Positions 53,465 through 61,942 of a stretch of DNA of 64,000 nucleotides are shown here, piece after piece. The notes below the pieces were generated by a model that was not told the DNA's origin, ran no database searches, and saw only the letters and a program-made list of their open reading frames with translations. How positions within the stretch are numbered: position 1 is the first letter of the stretch; each line of letters opens with the position of its first letter. The position numbers and the translations under genes were made by a program. Source of the stretch: JACKNG01 sp040220855 (lineage in GTDB: Bacteria; Pseudomonadota; Gammaproteobacteria; Ga0077536). Location: NCBI GenBank assembly GCA_040220855.1, contig JAVJVZ010000026.1, positions 1 through 64,000 on the forward strand, given 5' to 3'.

Positions 53465-54538
53465 ATGGATACGCGTACAAAGCCGATCAGCGTACTGGTG
53501 GTCGACGACTCGGCCCTCATTCGCAAGTTGATGACGAACATCCTGGCATCCGACCCGGGCATCGAGGTGCTCGGCGCTGCCCATGACCCGCTGCATGCCC
53601 GTGCGCTGATCAAGCAGCTCAATCCCGACGTCATCACGCTCGACGTCGAGATGCCGAAGATGGATGGCATCACCTTCCTCGCCAACCTCATGCGACTACG
53701 CCCGATGCCGGTGGTGATGGTGTCTTCACTGACCGAGCAGGGCGCCGACGTCACCCTGCAGGCGCTCGAGATCGGGGCCTTCGATTTCGTCACCAAGCCG
53801 AAACTCGATGTTTCGCACCAGCTCGAATCCTATGCCGGCGAGATCATCGCCAAGGTCAAGGCGGCAGCGCGCGCACGCGTGCGGCCGTACGACCCGGCGC
53901 GCGCCGCCACGCGACCGGGCGCGGCGCGCCCGGTACAGTCGCTGGCCCGCTTCGACCTCACCCACAAGCTGGTCGCCATCGGCGCATCGACGGGCGGCAC
54001 CGAGGCCATCCGCGAAGTGCTCGAGCGCATGCCTCCGGACGGTCCCGCAGTGGTCGTCACCCAGCACATTCCCCAGGCATTCAGCGCGCCGTTCGCCGCG
54101 CGCATGGACCGCAGCTGCGCGATGCGTGTCTGCCACGCCGAAGACGGTCAGCAGATCCTGCCCGGACACGCCTACATTGCGCCCGGACATCTCCACATGA
54201 CGGTGGTACGCAGCGGTGCGCGTTACCTGTGCCGCCTGCATGACACCGAGCCCGTAAACCGCCACAAACCCTCGGTCGACGTCATGTTCGACTCGGTGGC
54301 GGCCAATCTCGGTGCAAACGCCATCGGCATCCTCCTCACGGGCATGGGGGCCGACGGCGCGCGCGGCCTGCGCGCGATGCGCGAGGCCGGCGCTCACACC
54401 ATCGCACAGGACGAGAAGACCAGCGTGGTCTGGGGCATGCCGGGTGAGGCAGTGCGAATCGACGCGGTCGACGAGGTCGTCGCGCTCGACAAGGTCGCCG
54501 AGCACGCGATGCGCGCGATGCACGCGGTCGCGGCGTGA
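53465..54538 (+). CDS. cheB: Chemotaxis methylesterase CheB
   Basis: This encodes 357 residues: receiver domain with Asp14-Asp15, phospho-Asp59 (TLDVEMPKMDG), linker, then methylesterase with catalytic Ser175 (IGASTGGTEAI), His in VVTQHIP and Asp in LTGMGADGARG. Removes receptor methyl groups once phosphorylated by CheA. It is the last gene of the first cluster block; a 123-base gap follows. Confidence 0.95.
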   Translation: MDTRTKPISVLVVDDSALIRKLMTNILASDPGIEVLGAAHDPLHARALIKQLNPDVITLDVEMPKMDGITFLANLMRLRPMPVVMVSSLTEQGADVTLQALEIGAFDFVTKPKLDVSHQLESYAGEIIAKVKAAARARVRPYDPARAATRPGAARPVQSLARFDLTHKLVAIGASTGGTEAIREVLERMPPDGPAVVVTQHIPQAFSAPFAARMDRSCAMRVCHAEDGQQILPGHAYIAPGHLHMTVVRSGARYLCRLHDTEPVNRHKPSVDVMFDSVAANLGANAIGILLTGMGADGARGLRAMREAGAHTIAQDEKTSVVWGMPGEAVRIDAVDEVVALDKVAEHAMRAMHAVAA

Positions 54539-54661
54539 AACCGCGCGGTCAGGAAACCGGCAGTCGCACCATGAAGCGACGCTCGCGCGCTAAAGAAACG
54601 CGCTACCGAACCGCTGTAAAAATGGCTCGAATCGCCATCCGACTATCAGGAACAGAGTGAC

Positions 54662-55876
54662 ATGGCTGCCAAGTTACCCGACTTCATCGCACCCGGCGTG
54701 CTGCTCATGGCCGCAGCAGCCATTCTCGGTAGCGAGCTGATGGCGGTCGAGGCGGGCGCACTCGCCGCCGCCGCTGCAACGCTCCTGTGGCGCTGGCGGC
54801 GCCCCGACCGGGCGGCGACAGCGACGACCCCGGACGAAGAGGCGATGCCGACGAATGCCCCGGCCCCTTCCGGTCAAGACGACGAGCGCGACATTGCGCT
54901 CGTGCGCAGCACGCTGCACGACGGCCTCGCGGAGGTAGGACGCGATTTTCGCCAGGTCCGCGATCTCATCGTCGGCGCCGTCGCGGAGCTGTCCGAATCG
55001 TTCGACGGCTTTCATGCCGATGCCCGGCAGCAGCAACAGCTCATGAACGCCGCCGTGCAGACTCTCGCGCACGGCGCAACCGCGCGGACCGCGCAGGGCG
55101 GTGACGAAGCGATGGCCGAAGTGACCATCAGCAAGTTCGTGGAAGACACCTCCCAGATTCTCGAAGGCTTCGTCTCCAGCGCCATCCTGACGTCCAAGCA
55201 TGGCATGGACACGGTCAACATGATTGACGAGATGGCACAGCAGATGAATCGCATCTTCGATCTGCTCGAAGACGTCAAGGGCATTGCCGATCAGACCAAC
55301 CTGCTCGCGCTCAATGCAGCCATCGAAGCGGCCCGGGCCGGCGAGGCGGGCCGTGGCTTTGCCGTCGTTGCCGACGAAGTGCGCAAACTTTCGCTCAACT
55401 CGACCCAGTTCAACGAGCAGATCCGCACGCTGGTCGAGGCTGCGCAGAAGACCATCGACAGCACACGCAATCTCGTCGGCAAGAGCGCCTCCCAGGATCT
55501 CAACGTGTTGTTGTCCCACAAGTCCAGCATCGACGGCATGATGGCGCACCTCTCGGAGCTGGAGAACTCCCTGGGCGGCCTGATCGAGCAGACCACCGGT
55601 GTCACCAACCAGATCGCCACCCGCACCAGCACGGCCGTGCGTGCCCTGCAGTTCGAGGACATCGCGCGGCAGGTCGCCGAGCACGCCGAGGCCAAGCTCG
55701 GTCACCTCGAGCAGGTCGTCAGCCACAGCGTCGAGGCCATGCTCACGCAGCCCGGCGAGCAGCGTCGCGCGGCGCTCGCGGCGGCGTCTGCCGCAGCCGG
55801 CACGTTGCGTGATTTCGCGCCGTCCAAGCCCGCCGTGCAGGCGAGCATGGACGAAGGTGACATCGAACTCTTCTGA
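54662..55876 (+). CDS. Membrane-anchored MCP-like signalling protein
   Basis: This encodes 404 residues. One or two membrane helices at the N-terminus (GVLLMAAAAILGSELMAVEAGA), a short linker, and a signalling domain with hairpin tip GIADQTNLLALNAAIEAARAGEAGRGFAVVADEV. There is no extracellular ligand-binding domain, so it probably senses an internal state or works with partners. It ends GDIELF, as CheD nearly does. It is followed by a STAS and a REC-PP2C-kinase gene in a likely operon. Confidence 0.85.
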   Translation: MAAKLPDFIAPGVLLMAAAAILGSELMAVEAGALAAAAATLLWRWRRPDRAATATTPDEEAMPTNAPAPSGQDDERDIALVRSTLHDGLAEVGRDFRQVRDLIVGAVAELSESFDGFHADARQQQQLMNAAVQTLAHGATARTAQGGDEAMAEVTISKFVEDTSQILEGFVSSAILTSKHGMDTVNMIDEMAQQMNRIFDLLEDVKGIADQTNLLALNAAIEAARAGEAGRGFAVVADEVRKLSLNSTQFNEQIRTLVEAAQKTIDSTRNLVGKSASQDLNVLLSHKSSIDGMMAHLSELENSLGGLIEQTTGVTNQIATRTSTAVRALQFEDIARQVAEHAEAKLGHLEQVVSHSVEAMLTQPGEQRRAALAAASAAAGTLRDFAPSKPAVQASMDEGDIELF

Positions 55877-55927
55877 TTTCGCGGCAACTACGCGACGCCC
55901 CAAGCATCCCAACGAGGACTTCCAACG

Positions 55928-56233
55928 ATGAGCATCCACGCCGCCCCGTCGGCAGACGGCAAGACTCTCAACATCCGCATCAACGATCGCTTCGACTTCA
56001 ACCTGCACCGCGAACTGCGCGAGGCCTACGAGTCGGCCGGCAAGCGCTTCAGCAGCTACGTGCTCGACCTGCGCGACACGACCTACATGGACAGCGCCGC
56101 GCTCGGCATGCTGCTCCAGTTGCGCGAGCACGCCGGCAACAGCAAGGCCGCGGTGCGCCTGCGCAATGCCCAGCCGATGATTCGCGACATCCTCGCGGTC
56201 GCCCATTTCGACCAGCTCTTCACCATCGACTGA
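55928..56233 (+). CDS. STAS anti-anti-sigma factor-like protein
   Basis: This encodes 101 residues of the SpoIIAA/RsbV type. The phosphorylatable Ser56 is present (TTYMDSAALGMLL). GAGGA precedes the ATG. The next gene is a REC-PP2C-ATPase protein with both phosphatase and kinase-like domains, so this protein is the likely substrate of both. The arrangement is the same as HsbA next to HsbR in Pseudomonas, where the unphosphorylated or phosphorylated form directs flagellar and biofilm control. Confidence 0.88.
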   Translation: MSIHAAPSADGKTLNIRINDRFDFNLHRELREAYESAGKRFSSYVLDLRDTTYMDSAALGMLLQLREHAGNSKAAVRLRNAQPMIRDILAVAHFDQLFTID

Positions 56234-56288
56234 AGACCGCGCCGGCGCGCTGCCCAGCAGCGCGTGGCAACAACGTACCGCCGAGCCC

Positions 56289-58046
56289 ATGAACACCGCG
56301 ATGCAGGAACGTGTCGTCGATGCCGCCGACACGCGGCGAGCGGAACCGTCCGCCTATCGGGCGCTGGTCGTCGAGGACAATCCCGGCGACCAGTACCTGA
56401 TGCAGCGCATGCTGCTGCGCCTCGGCATCGAGGCACAGATCGCCGGCACCGGCGATGATGCCATGCAGCTCGCGCGCAGCGCGCGCCCTGACATCGTCTT
56501 CCTCGACGTAATCCTTCCCGAGCAGACCGGCTATTCGCTCGCCGAGCGCATCCGTGCACTCTATCCCGACAGCTATATCCCGATAGTGTTCGTCACTGCG
56601 CTCAGCGATGATGACGTCATCCTGCGTTGCTTCGCCGCTGGTGGCGACGACGTCATCACCAAGCCGGTCGATCCGGCCATCCTCAGCGCGCGCACGGAGG
56701 CCGCGTTGCGCTCGCGGCGCCTGCACGAGATCCTGGCCGGGCAGCGCGACCAGCTGCTCACCTTCCAGAACGAGATCAGTCGCGACGTCGACGTCACCAA
56801 GAGCATCCTGGACAACTGCAGCACGACGGACGCGCTGAATGCCCCCAATGTGCGCTACGTGATGCGCCCGGTGGAAACCCTCAACGGGGATTTCATCATG
56901 GCCGCGCGCAAGCCCTCGCGCGCGCAGTGCTTCATCGTCGGCGACTTCACCGGCCACGGCCTGCCGGCTGCGGTCGGCGTGATGATCGTCCACGGCGTGT
57001 TCATCTCGATGGTCGCCAAAGGCTTCGATATCGTGACCATCGCGCACGAGATCAACCGCAAGATGCACACCCTGTTGCCGACCAACCGCTTCCTGTCGGC
57101 CGCGCTGTTCGAGATTGACCCACAGAGCAACATCATGGCGGTGTGGAACGCCGGCCTGCCGGCATTGCTCGTGCGCGGCGACGAGCGACGGATCTCCGCG
57201 CAGTTTCCCTCCTGTGCGCTGCCGCTCGGCATCCTGCCACCGCACGAGTTCACGGCGCGCGCCAGCCACATCGTGCTGTCTCCCAACGATCGTGTCTACG
57301 CCTATTCGGACGGCATCGTCGAGACCAGCAACACGAGTGGAGAGATGTTCGGCCAGGAACGCCTGCAGGCGGCGCTCGAGACCGATGTGGACGACACCCT
57401 GGGCCACCTCTTCGCGGCCGTCGAGACTTTCGCCAACGGCCAGCCGGCCCACGACGATCTTTCCTGTCTCGAGGTGCGCTTCGAACCGCAGGCACTGCTC
57501 AGCCTGGCCCGCGGCGATGACCTACCCTCACCGGTACGCAATACCGCTGCCGGGTGGCGGCTCGGCATCGATATCGACTACCTCACGGTGCGCTCGGTCG
57601 AACCACTGTCGGCGCTGGTCAGCATGATCGACACGCTGCAGGGCTTCGGGCCGCGCGGCGGCGAGATCTACCTCGTGGTATCCGAGCTCTACAGCAACGC
57701 CGTCGATTACGGCCTGCTTGGCCTCGGCGACCTGCGCGCGGCGGGCCGCGGCGGCGCCGATCTCTTCCTCGAGCGGCAGCGGCGTCTGGCCGCGCTCGAA
57801 GCCGGCACCGTGCGCATCGTCTTCCAGCACTACGCCGAACCTGACGGCGGCGCTCTCGACATCACGGTCAGCCACGACGGTGAAGGCTTCGATTACGAGG
57901 CCCGCATCGAGCTGGCTCATGACAACGGCCCGAGCGAGGTCTGCGGCATCAGCCTGGTGCGCTCGCTGTGCGAAAACCTGCACTACTCGGACGGCGGGCG
58001 CAGCGTGACCGCGCGCTACCGCTGGCGCGATGGGCGCGATGCCTGA
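56289..58046 (+). CDS. REC - PP2C phosphatase - HATPase partner-switch protein (HsbR-like)
   Basis: This encodes 585 residues in three parts. A receiver domain has phospho-Asp73 (FLDVILPE). A SpoIIE/RsbU-type PP2C phosphatase follows (LNGDFIMA, VGDFTGHGLPAAVG, YSDGIVE, HDDLSCLEV). A C-terminal ATPase/anti-sigma kinase has N-box SELYSNAVDYG and G1 DGEGFD. It should dephosphorylate or phosphorylate the STAS protein just upstream according to receiver state. This matches HsbR of Pseudomonas. The phosphodonor kinase is not in the window, but CheA is adjacent. Confidence 0.88.
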   Translation: MNTAMQERVVDAADTRRAEPSAYRALVVEDNPGDQYLMQRMLLRLGIEAQIAGTGDDAMQLARSARPDIVFLDVILPEQTGYSLAERIRALYPDSYIPIVFVTALSDDDVILRCFAAGGDDVITKPVDPAILSARTEAALRSRRLHEILAGQRDQLLTFQNEISRDVDVTKSILDNCSTTDALNAPNVRYVMRPVETLNGDFIMAARKPSRAQCFIVGDFTGHGLPAAVGVMIVHGVFISMVAKGFDIVTIAHEINRKMHTLLPTNRFLSAALFEIDPQSNIMAVWNAGLPALLVRGDERRISAQFPSCALPLGILPPHEFTARASHIVLSPNDRVYAYSDGIVETSNTSGEMFGQERLQAALETDVDDTLGHLFAAVETFANGQPAHDDLSCLEVRFEPQALLSLARGDDLPSPVRNTAAGWRLGIDIDYLTVRSVEPLSALVSMIDTLQGFGPRGGEIYLVVSELYSNAVDYGLLGLGDLRAAGRGGADLFLERQRRLAALEAGTVRIVFQHYAEPDGGALDITVSHDGEGFDYEARIELAHDNGPSEVCGISLVRSLCENLHYSDGGRSVTARYRWRDGRDA

Positions 58047-58165
58047 GCACGCGATGAGCCGCCACGTGGCTTGACTTGCCCGCCCGCTTTGTAGACCCTC
58101 GCGGGCCGGGCTGACGGTGGACATCGTCACCCGTCGGATCATGACCAGGGGGAGGGTCACCAGCG

Positions 58166-59965
58166 ATGACGGGCATGCTGTCGAAGCAACGAATCGTGGC
58201 GCAGGCCGGCTTCAATCGCTGGTTGATCGCGCCGGCGGCGCTCGGCATCCATCTGTGTATCGGCTCGGTCTACGCCTGGAGCCTGTTCAACCCGGCACTG
58301 GTCAAGCGCATCGGCGTTGTCACCAGCGCCGCGGACGACTGGTCGCTGAAGAGCGTGGTCTGGATCTTCACCGTCGCCATCGTGTTTCTCGGCCTGTCCG
58401 CCGCAATTGCCGGCAAGTGGCTCGAGCAGGTCGGCCCACGCATGGTCGGCGTGGTTGCCGCGTGCTGCTGGGGCGGCGGCTTCATGGTCGGCGGTCTCGG
58501 CATCGTCAGCGGCCAGCTGTGGCTGGTTTATCTCGGCTACGGCGTGATCGGCGGCTGCGGGCTGGGCCTCGGCTACGTATCACCGGTGAGTACGCTGATC
58601 CGCTGGTTCCCGGACCGTCGCGGCATGGCGACCGGCCTCGCCATCATGGGCTTCGGCGGTGGTGCGATGCTCGGCAAACCGATGATCGACGGCTTCCTGC
58701 GTCTTAATTACCGGGCCCCCGAATACCTCGGCGTCAGCGACGCGGTCGAGCTCGTCACCGAGGCCGGGCGCCGCATGGCCATGGTGGGCGGTGAGCTCCG
58801 CGAGGTGGTGGTGGTCGGCGCCAACGACGTCGCCGCGATGATCGTGCCCGGGCCCGAAGGCGTGTACCTCGCAGGAACCGGCACGGTCGGCGTCGCGCAG
58901 ACCTTCTTCACCCTTGGCGCCATTTACTTCGTGGTGATGATGGTCGCGGCCTTCGCCTACCGGGTGCCGCCGCCCGGCTGGCAACCGGCGGGCTGGCAGC
59001 CGCCGGCCGCCGACGGCGCCACGCGCGCGATGATCACACGCCACGACGTCGATATCGACCAGGCGCTGCGCACCCCCCAGTTCTACCAGCTCTGGATCGT
59101 GCTCTGCTTCAACGTCACCGCCGGTATCGGCGTGCTGGCGGTCGCCAAGACGATGATGACCGAGATCTTCGGCACCACGCTGCCGAACATCGTCGACCTC
59201 GAGTTCGCCGCAACCTACGTGCTCATGATCAGCGTATTCAACATGCTCGGGCGGTTCTTCTGGGCAAGCGCCTCGGACTATCTCGGCCGGCGCAACACCT
59301 ACCACCTGTTCTTCGGTCTCGGCATCCTGCTGTACTGCTCCATCCCCTTCTTCGCTTCCCAGGTCAGCGCGCACCCGGCGGTGACCTGGCTGGTCGGCTT
59401 CTACGCCGCGACCATGCTCATTTTCACCATGTACGGCGGCGGCTTCGCGACCATCCCGGCCTATCTCGCCGATGTCTTCGGCACGCGCTATGTCGGCGGC
59501 ATCCATGGCCGCCTGCTCACTGCCTGGAGCACCGCGGGCGTACTCGGTCCGCTCGCCATCACGACCCTGCGCGAGAATGCGGTCGCCCGCGCGATCGACG
59601 ACCTCGTCAGCCACGTCGAGCCGGCCCGCTTCGAAGCGGCCTTCGGCGCCGGTCTCGCGCAGCTAGACCAGCTGGTCGCGGCGAACACCGTCACCATCGC
59701 CAAGCTGATGGAACTGGTGCCGCCGGGCACGCCCAACCCGACTCCCGGTCTCTACAACGAGACCATGTACCTGATGGCGGGTTTGCTCGCGCTCGCGCTC
59801 GTCGCAAACGCGCTGATGCGTCCGGTCCATCCGCGCCACCACATGGCCACGGACGCGGAGGCCAACGCCGCGCTCGCCGCCGCGGTGCCGGCCGCCGACA
59901 CCGCCACCGGCCATGATGCTACGGCGCGTAACGCCGGCCCCGCGGGCGGCACGCCCGCGGGCTGA
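58166..59965 (+). CDS. OFA-family MFS transporter
   Basis: This encodes 599 residues behind GGGGGAGGG. About 12 membrane helices with the oxalate/formate antiporter signature: ALGIHLCIGSVYAWSLF, VGGCGLGLGYVSPVSTLIRWFPDRRG (approximate), and GFGGGAMLGKP. Loops after helix 6 (about residues 185-260) and the C-terminus are long and polar. It moves an organic acid; the substrate is unknown. The 119-base gap upstream shows no clear promoter. Confidence 0.85.
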   Translation: MTGMLSKQRIVAQAGFNRWLIAPAALGIHLCIGSVYAWSLFNPALVKRIGVVTSAADDWSLKSVVWIFTVAIVFLGLSAAIAGKWLEQVGPRMVGVVAACCWGGGFMVGGLGIVSGQLWLVYLGYGVIGGCGLGLGYVSPVSTLIRWFPDRRGMATGLAIMGFGGGAMLGKPMIDGFLRLNYRAPEYLGVSDAVELVTEAGRRMAMVGGELREVVVVGANDVAAMIVPGPEGVYLAGTGTVGVAQTFFTLGAIYFVVMMVAAFAYRVPPPGWQPAGWQPPAADGATRAMITRHDVDIDQALRTPQFYQLWIVLCFNVTAGIGVLAVAKTMMTEIFGTTLPNIVDLEFAATYVLMISVFNMLGRFFWASASDYLGRRNTYHLFFGLGILLYCSIPFFASQVSAHPAVTWLVGFYAATMLIFTMYGGGFATIPAYLADVFGTRYVGGIHGRLLTAWSTAGVLGPLAITTLRENAVARAIDDLVSHVEPARFEAAFGAGLAQLDQLVAANTVTIAKLMELVPPGTPNPTPGLYNETMYLMAGLLALALVANALMRPVHPRHHMATDAEANAALAAAVPAADTATGHDATARNAGPAGGTPAG

Positions 59966-59974
59966 GCACGTCGC

Positions 59975-60829
59975 TCAGGGTGAGCCGGCGCTCGCCGCGT
60001 CGACGCGACAGATCTCGACGCGCGCATTCTTCGCGCCCGAGGCCATGTCGGCGATCTCGCCTTCGTAGGTCAGCGCGAACAGCGTGCGGCCATCGTCGCC
60101 ACCGAGGTTGCACGCCACCGCGCGGCGACCGGCACAGGGCACGACGTGGGTGACTTTGCCGCCCTCCTCCACGCGCAGGAATTCGTCGGTCATGAAGCTT
60201 GCGACCCAAATACCGCCGGCGGCATCGAGGCAGATGCCATCCGGCGTGCGCTCGCCGAGCGCGGCCCATTCGCGGCGGCGAGTCAGACTGCCGTCCGCGG
60301 CCCGATCGTAGGCAGTCAGGCAGTGGCCGAAGGTCTCGGCGACGATGAACGTGCCGCCGTCGGGCGTGATGACCGCGCCATTGGGAAAGCTGAGCCCCTC
60401 GGCGGCGACGCTCATGCTGCCGTCCGGTGCGACCTTGACCAGGTCGGCCAGGGCCGGCTCGGCCTCGTTGAAAAGGTCATAGCCGAAGTTGCCGACGTAG
60501 ACGTTGCCCAGCGCATCGGTGACGCAGTCGTTGACATCAGCCGCGGCATAGGCCGAGAGGTCGGCGAACTCGCTGAGCGCGCCATCGGCACCGATCTGGA
60601 GGAGGCGGCGATCGGCCATCGACACCACCAGGCGGCGGCCATCGGGCAGGAAGGCGAGGCCGGATGGGCGATTGGGAACTGTCGCGATGGTCTCGCGCCC
60701 GCCGTTGGCATCGAGCGCGTAGACGGTGAAACCCCACATGTCGGAGAGCCACAGGCGGCCCTCGTGCCAGCGCGGTCCTTCGAGAAACACGAAGCCGTCG
60801 GCGAACGGCTCGAGCTTGAGTTCAGGCAT
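59975..60829 (-). CDS. SMP-30/gluconolactonase family protein
   Basis: This encodes 284 residues, start MPELKLEPFADG. A six-bladed beta-propeller of the SMP-30 type: EGPRWHEGRLWLSDMWG, RPSGLAFLPDGRRLVVS, NDCVTDALGNVYVGNFG, FPNGAVITPDGGTFIVAE and TPDGICLDAAGGIWVAS carry the Glu, Asn and Asp metal ligands. Hydrolyses a sugar or other lactone with a divalent metal. It is convergent with the OFA transporter. Confidence 0.9.
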   Translation of the reverse strand: MPELKLEPFADGFVFLEGPRWHEGRLWLSDMWGFTVYALDANGGRETIATVPNRPSGLAFLPDGRRLVVSMADRRLLQIGADGALSEFADLSAYAAADVNDCVTDALGNVYVGNFGYDLFNEAEPALADLVKVAPDGSMSVAAEGLSFPNGAVITPDGGTFIVAETFGHCLTAYDRAADGSLTRRREWAALGERTPDGICLDAAGGIWVASFMTDEFLRVEEGGKVTHVVPCAGRRAVACNLGGDDGRTLFALTYEGEIADMASGAKNARVEICRVDAASAGSP

Positions 60830-60890
60830 GTTTCCTCTCCCCTGTCGGATGGACGGACGCCGACTGTCCGGCGCCCGCGTGATGATGGAT

Positions 60891-61277
60891 TCAGTCGTCG
60901 CGTGGAGCCAGCCCGAACAGGCGATCGAGCTCGGCACGGTTGGCGTCGGCCTCGATACCCGGCGCGCTCGACGCCCCACCGAACAGCGCTTCGAGCTGCC
61001 CCCGCGCCCGCGCCGCGGCGTCATCTTCGCCACCGCGTGCGGGCAGCGGTGAGGTGGCCGTGAAGTAGTCACAGAAATTGGCGCGCTCGCGATTGGCGAC
61101 GCCACCGGCGAGCGGCTCGTCGCAACCGTCGGAAATACGCGGGTTGAACAAACGGCACTGGCGACACACATGGAGATCGGCATCGCAAGCGGAGCACACC
61201 TCCTCGCGACGCAGTGGCAGCAGGGCTGCGTCTACGCGCACCCCGCAGCGCCAGCAGGCAAACCCGTCCGCACTCAT
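60891..61277 (-). CDS. Cys-rich zinc-ribbon-like protein
   Basis: This encodes 128 residues (MSADGFACWRCG). Cys pairs CWRC, CSAC and CRQC, further single Cys residues and NFCDYF form a probable zinc site within the first 70 residues. The rest is acidic and Ala-rich (LEALFGG, LDRLFGL). I do not recognise a named family; it may be a small metal-binding adaptor. It lies 19 bases from the nitroreductase stop, on the same strand. Confidence 0.6.
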   Translation of the reverse strand: MSADGFACWRCGVRVDAALLPLRREEVCSACDADLHVCRQCRLFNPRISDGCDEPLAGGVANRERANFCDYFTATSPLPARGGEDDAAARARGQLEALFGGASSAPGIEADANRAELDRLFGLAPRDD

Positions 61278-61296
61278 GGGATGGGAGGATGCGGCG

Positions 61297-61911
61297 TCAC
61301 GACCCGGCACCGTAACGCTCGTAATGGAGCACCTCCGAGAGTGGGCGACGGTAACCGCGCGGCGGCTGCACGCCACCGGCTGCGCGCCCGAGCACGACCA
61401 TCATTACCGGCACCACGTTGTCTGCCAGCTCGAGGAGCGCAGCCACCTTACCGGCATCGAAACCGATCATCGGGCCGGTATCCCAGCCGCGGTTCTTCGC
61501 CGCGTACATCAACGACATGGCGGCAAGTGCGCCGCTGCGAATCGCCTCTTCGCGCTGCAGCGCGGCCTGGTCACGGTATACGCCTTCGATCATCGGTACA
61601 TACTTCTCGCGAACCTCGGCCGGTTCGTCCCCGTAGATACGCGCCGCATCGAGATAAGCGTCGAGGCGTCCGCACACCAGGATCGCCGCCGCGCACTGTT
61701 CCACCTGGGCCTGTCCGAAAGCGAGCCCGCGCAGGGTCTGCTTGCGCTCGGCATCGCGTACGACCACGAATTGCCAGTGTTGCATGTTGAACGAACTCGG
61801 ACTCAGTACGACCTCGGCGAAGATCGCTTCGAGCTCGGCGTCGTCGATGGTCACCCCAGGCTCGAACTGGCGCACGCTGTGGCGGGACGTGGCGATGGCA
61901 GAAAATTCCAA
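61297..61911 (-). CDS. Nitroreductase-family oxidoreductase
   Basis: This encodes 204 residues. FMN-binding blocks are present: SRHSVRQFEP, SPSSFNMQHWQFVVVRD, AAMSLMYAAKNRGWDTGPM and VPVMMVVLGR. Uses NAD(P)H with FMN to reduce nitro or related groups; its substrate in the cell is unknown. Lies upstream of the zinc-ribbon gene on the same strand and 31 bases downstream of the dadA-like gene. Confidence 0.88.
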   Translation of the reverse strand: MEFSAIATSRHSVRQFEPGVTIDDAELEAIFAEVVLSPSSFNMQHWQFVVVRDAERKQTLRGLAFGQAQVEQCAAAILVCGRLDAYLDAARIYGDEPAEVREKYVPMIEGVYRDQAALQREEAIRSGALAAMSLMYAAKNRGWDTGPMIGFDAGKVAALLELADNVVPVMMVVLGRAAGGVQPPRGYRRPLSEVLHYERYGAGS

Positions 61912-61942
61912 CGTTGATGCTCCCCTTGAAAAGCGATTTCAA

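Noticed and set aside
54595..54625. sigma28-like element ahead of the second receptor gene
   Set aside because: TAAA with 15-base spacing is present (TAAAG at about 54592), but the -10 part ACCGCTGT matches too poorly.
58070..58105. TTGACT/TAGACC promoter ahead of the OFA transporter
   Set aside because: Spacing is only about 15 bases and both boxes are weak.
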